Positions 14,382 through 15,214 of a stretch of 15,214 bases of DNA are shown here, piece by piece. The stretch covers positions 1 to 15,214 of the forward strand of contig JBBYJL010000029.1 in assembly GCA_043196285.1 (NCBI GenBank), given 5' to 3'. This DNA comes from JAKAFX01 sp043196285. Its GTDB lineage: Archaea; Thermoplasmatota; Thermoplasmata; Thermoplasmatales; Thermoplasmataceae. The position numbers and the translations under genes are program-made. The notes beneath the pieces were generated by a model. The model was given only the letters and a program-made list of their open reading frames with translations. It was not told the DNA's origin and did no database searches. Positions within the stretch are counted from its first letter, which is position 1, and each line of letters begins with the position of its first letter.

Positions 14382-15056
14382 TTAAATGTGATCCTTCATC
14401 CTGCTGCTTTTTTTCCTGCTCTTATTTGAATTAAAATACTCGCAGTATATGGATACTTTGCATATGTCACACTTCGGGCCAACTGGCCTACATATCTTTT
14501 TACCGAACTCCACAAGCGTGGTATTGAAATCAAGCCAGAGGTCCTTTGGTACTATTTTTCTTAGTATCATCTCTGTTTTTTCAGGATCTGTGGAACTTGA
14601 AAGTCCAATTCGATATGAAATTCTTTGAACATGGGTGTCAACTGCAATTGCGGGTATACCCATTGAATCTGCGAGAACCACATTTGCTGTCTTTCTTCCG
14701 ACACCGGGTATTGTCATCAGATCCTCTATTCTTCTCGGCACGTTTCCCCCAAAATTATTTCTGATTATGGATGATGCTTCTATGACCCTTTTTGCCTTAA
14801 CGGTTCTGAATCCTACCTTTGATATCAGTTCCTGAACGTCCTTTTCACTAGCTTCAGAGAGATTCTCCATGGTGCCATATCTCTTGAATAGAGCCCTCGC
14901 TGCGGCATCTGTAACTTCATCTTTTGTTCTATGGGAGAGAATTGTTGTGATTAATACCCAGAACGGGTCCTGGAACTCGAAATGATGTGGAGGACTCTGG
15001 CTTCTTATGTTTTCGAATAATGTCCTAATTATGGATCTTGCTTTCTTCTCGTTCAT
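14382..15056 (-). CDS. nth: Endonuclease III (DNA glycosylase/AP lyase)
   Basis: A 224-residue HhH-GPD glycosylase that removes oxidised pyrimidines and nicks abasic sites in base-excision repair. LITTILSHRTKDEVTD (35-50) is the form of the LSxQT motif found in thermophile enzymes. The helix-hairpin-helix IPGVGRKTANVVL (116-128) contains catalytic Lys122, and AVDTHVQRISYRIGL (138-152) contains catalytic Asp140. The C-terminal [4Fe-4S] loop has Cys189, Cys196, Cys199 and Cys205 (C-x6-C-x2-C-x5-C). A short basic tail follows. The ATG at 15056 gives the standard N-terminus and has GAGGT just upstream. It is the first of three minus-strand genes; the ferredoxin pair downstream has its own promoter region. 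Confidence 0.96.
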   Translation of the reverse strand: MNEKKARSIIRTLFENIRSQSPPHHFEFQDPFWVLITTILSHRTKDEVTDAAARALFKRYGTMENLSEASEKDVQELISKVGFRTVKAKRVIEASSIIRNNFGGNVPRRIEDLMTIPGVGRKTANVVLADSMGIPAIAVDTHVQRISYRIGLSSSTDPEKTEMILRKIVPKDLWLDFNTTLVEFGKKICRPVGPKCDICKVSIYCEYFNSNKSRKKSSRMKDHI

Positions 15057-15059
15057 AAG

Positions 15060-15064
15060 ACCTC
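15060..15064 (-). promoter_or_regulatory. Ribosome binding site of nth
   Basis: Minus-strand GAGGT lies three bases before the ATG at 15056 (TTGAGGTCTT then ATG). Its presence, and the lack of a TATA-like run at leaderless spacing, suggest the gene is translated from a longer transcript starting upstream. Confidence 0.4.
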
Positions 15065-15107
15065 AACTATGATGTCTGCAAATTCCTGTCTCCGTTCTTA
15101 AAACGTT

Positions 15108-15123
15108 GTGCACTGTCATGCAC
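15108..15123 (-). repeat. Short inverted repeat, possible terminator
   Basis: GTGCA and TGCAC arms flank six bases. On the minus strand the hairpin is followed by AACGTTTT and encloses the stop of the possible upstream frame, so it could terminate that transcript. Confidence 0.3.
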
Positions 15124-15214
15124 CAGTTTTATTCGTAGCGTAAGCAGTCTCAGTCGAACCTGATCCAGGCATGTCAGGTACATGCCTGAGGTACAGGTAT
15201 TCATTCTTCATGGA
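15116..15214 (-). CDS. Possible C-terminal end of an unidentified gene (runs off window)
   Basis: On the minus strand the frame is open from the window edge to a TGA at 15116-15118. The 32 residues contain MKNEYLYLRHVPDMPG and end TAYATNKTGA; I do not recognise them. Codons look normal for this genome. It would end 59 bases before nth on the same strand. The stretch may be only a chance open frame: on the plus strand an ATG at 15171 (MSGTCLRYRYSFF) is also open to the edge, so either strand could be coding. Confidence 0.25.
   Translation of the reverse strand, partial: SMKNEYLYLRHVPDMPGSGSTETAYATNKTGA
15166..15188. repeat. 9-bp inverted repeat near the right edge
   Basis: Perfect arms CAGGCATGT (15166-15174) and ACATGCCTG (15180-15188) flank five bases. 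It overlaps AGGTACA repeated at 15176-15182 and 15189-15195. It may be a hairpin or an operator; the reading frames across it are uncertain. Confidence 0.4.

Noticed and set aside
15145..15175. Minus-strand GGTTCGAC resembling a tRNA T-loop.
   Set aside because: The flanking bases do not form a five-pair T stem, the required C61 is missing, and no anticodon or acceptor arm fits.

Overview
The window reads as a chromosomal segment of a thermoacidophilic archaeon of the Thermoplasmatales (Thermoplasma / Cuniculiplasma / Ferroplasma type). The strongest pointers are a geranylgeranyl reductase (archaeal ether-lipid saturation) whose sequence looks very close to the characterised Thermoplasma acidophilum enzyme as I remember it, an archaeal SRP54, a GH31 alpha-glucosidase of the archaeal MalA/AglA type, a KDG-aldolase-like protein, frequent AGA/AGG arginine codons, and AT-rich TATA-like boxes about 25 bases before many start codons (leaderless transcription). 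The genus cannot be fixed from the window alone. I see no rRNA, tRNA or CRISPR array.

Layout. 1-2092: two tandem paralogous MFS transporters, the first truncated by the window edge. 2162-4978: exonuclease III-type AP endonuclease, then the alpha-glucosidase. 5030-6690 (minus): a short ArsA/Get3-like ATPase and deoxyribose-phosphate aldolase. 6925-10040 (plus): a sugar-porter-type MFS transporter, a DapA/NAL/KDG-aldolase superfamily lyase with an altered substrate motif, and a DUF998-type membrane protein. 10138-11034 (minus): an orphan D12-class DNA adenine methyltransferase. 11141-11446: the decayed right end of an ISL3-family insertion sequence, with a recognisable terminal inverted repeat. 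11517-12896 (plus): SRP54, overlapping tail-to-tail with the minus-strand ferredoxin-geranylgeranyl reductase pair (12893-14279). 14382-15056 (minus): endonuclease III, preceded at the right edge by a possible gene end and two inverted repeats.

How the parts fit. The left two thirds is rich in carbohydrate uptake and breakdown functions (three MFS carriers, alpha-glucosidase, two Schiff-base aldolases), but most have their own promoter-like element, so this is a functional neighbourhood rather than one operon. The right third is housekeeping: protein targeting, lipid saturation, base-excision repair. Between them lies the only accessory-looking patch, methyltransferase plus insertion-sequence scar. 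I found no convincing new multi-gene system. The best leads are a 22-bp inverted repeat over the TATA box of the ferredoxin-reductase operon, the lyase lacking the family's Thr-Thr-Gly signature, and the methyltransferase/IS scar upstream of SRP54.
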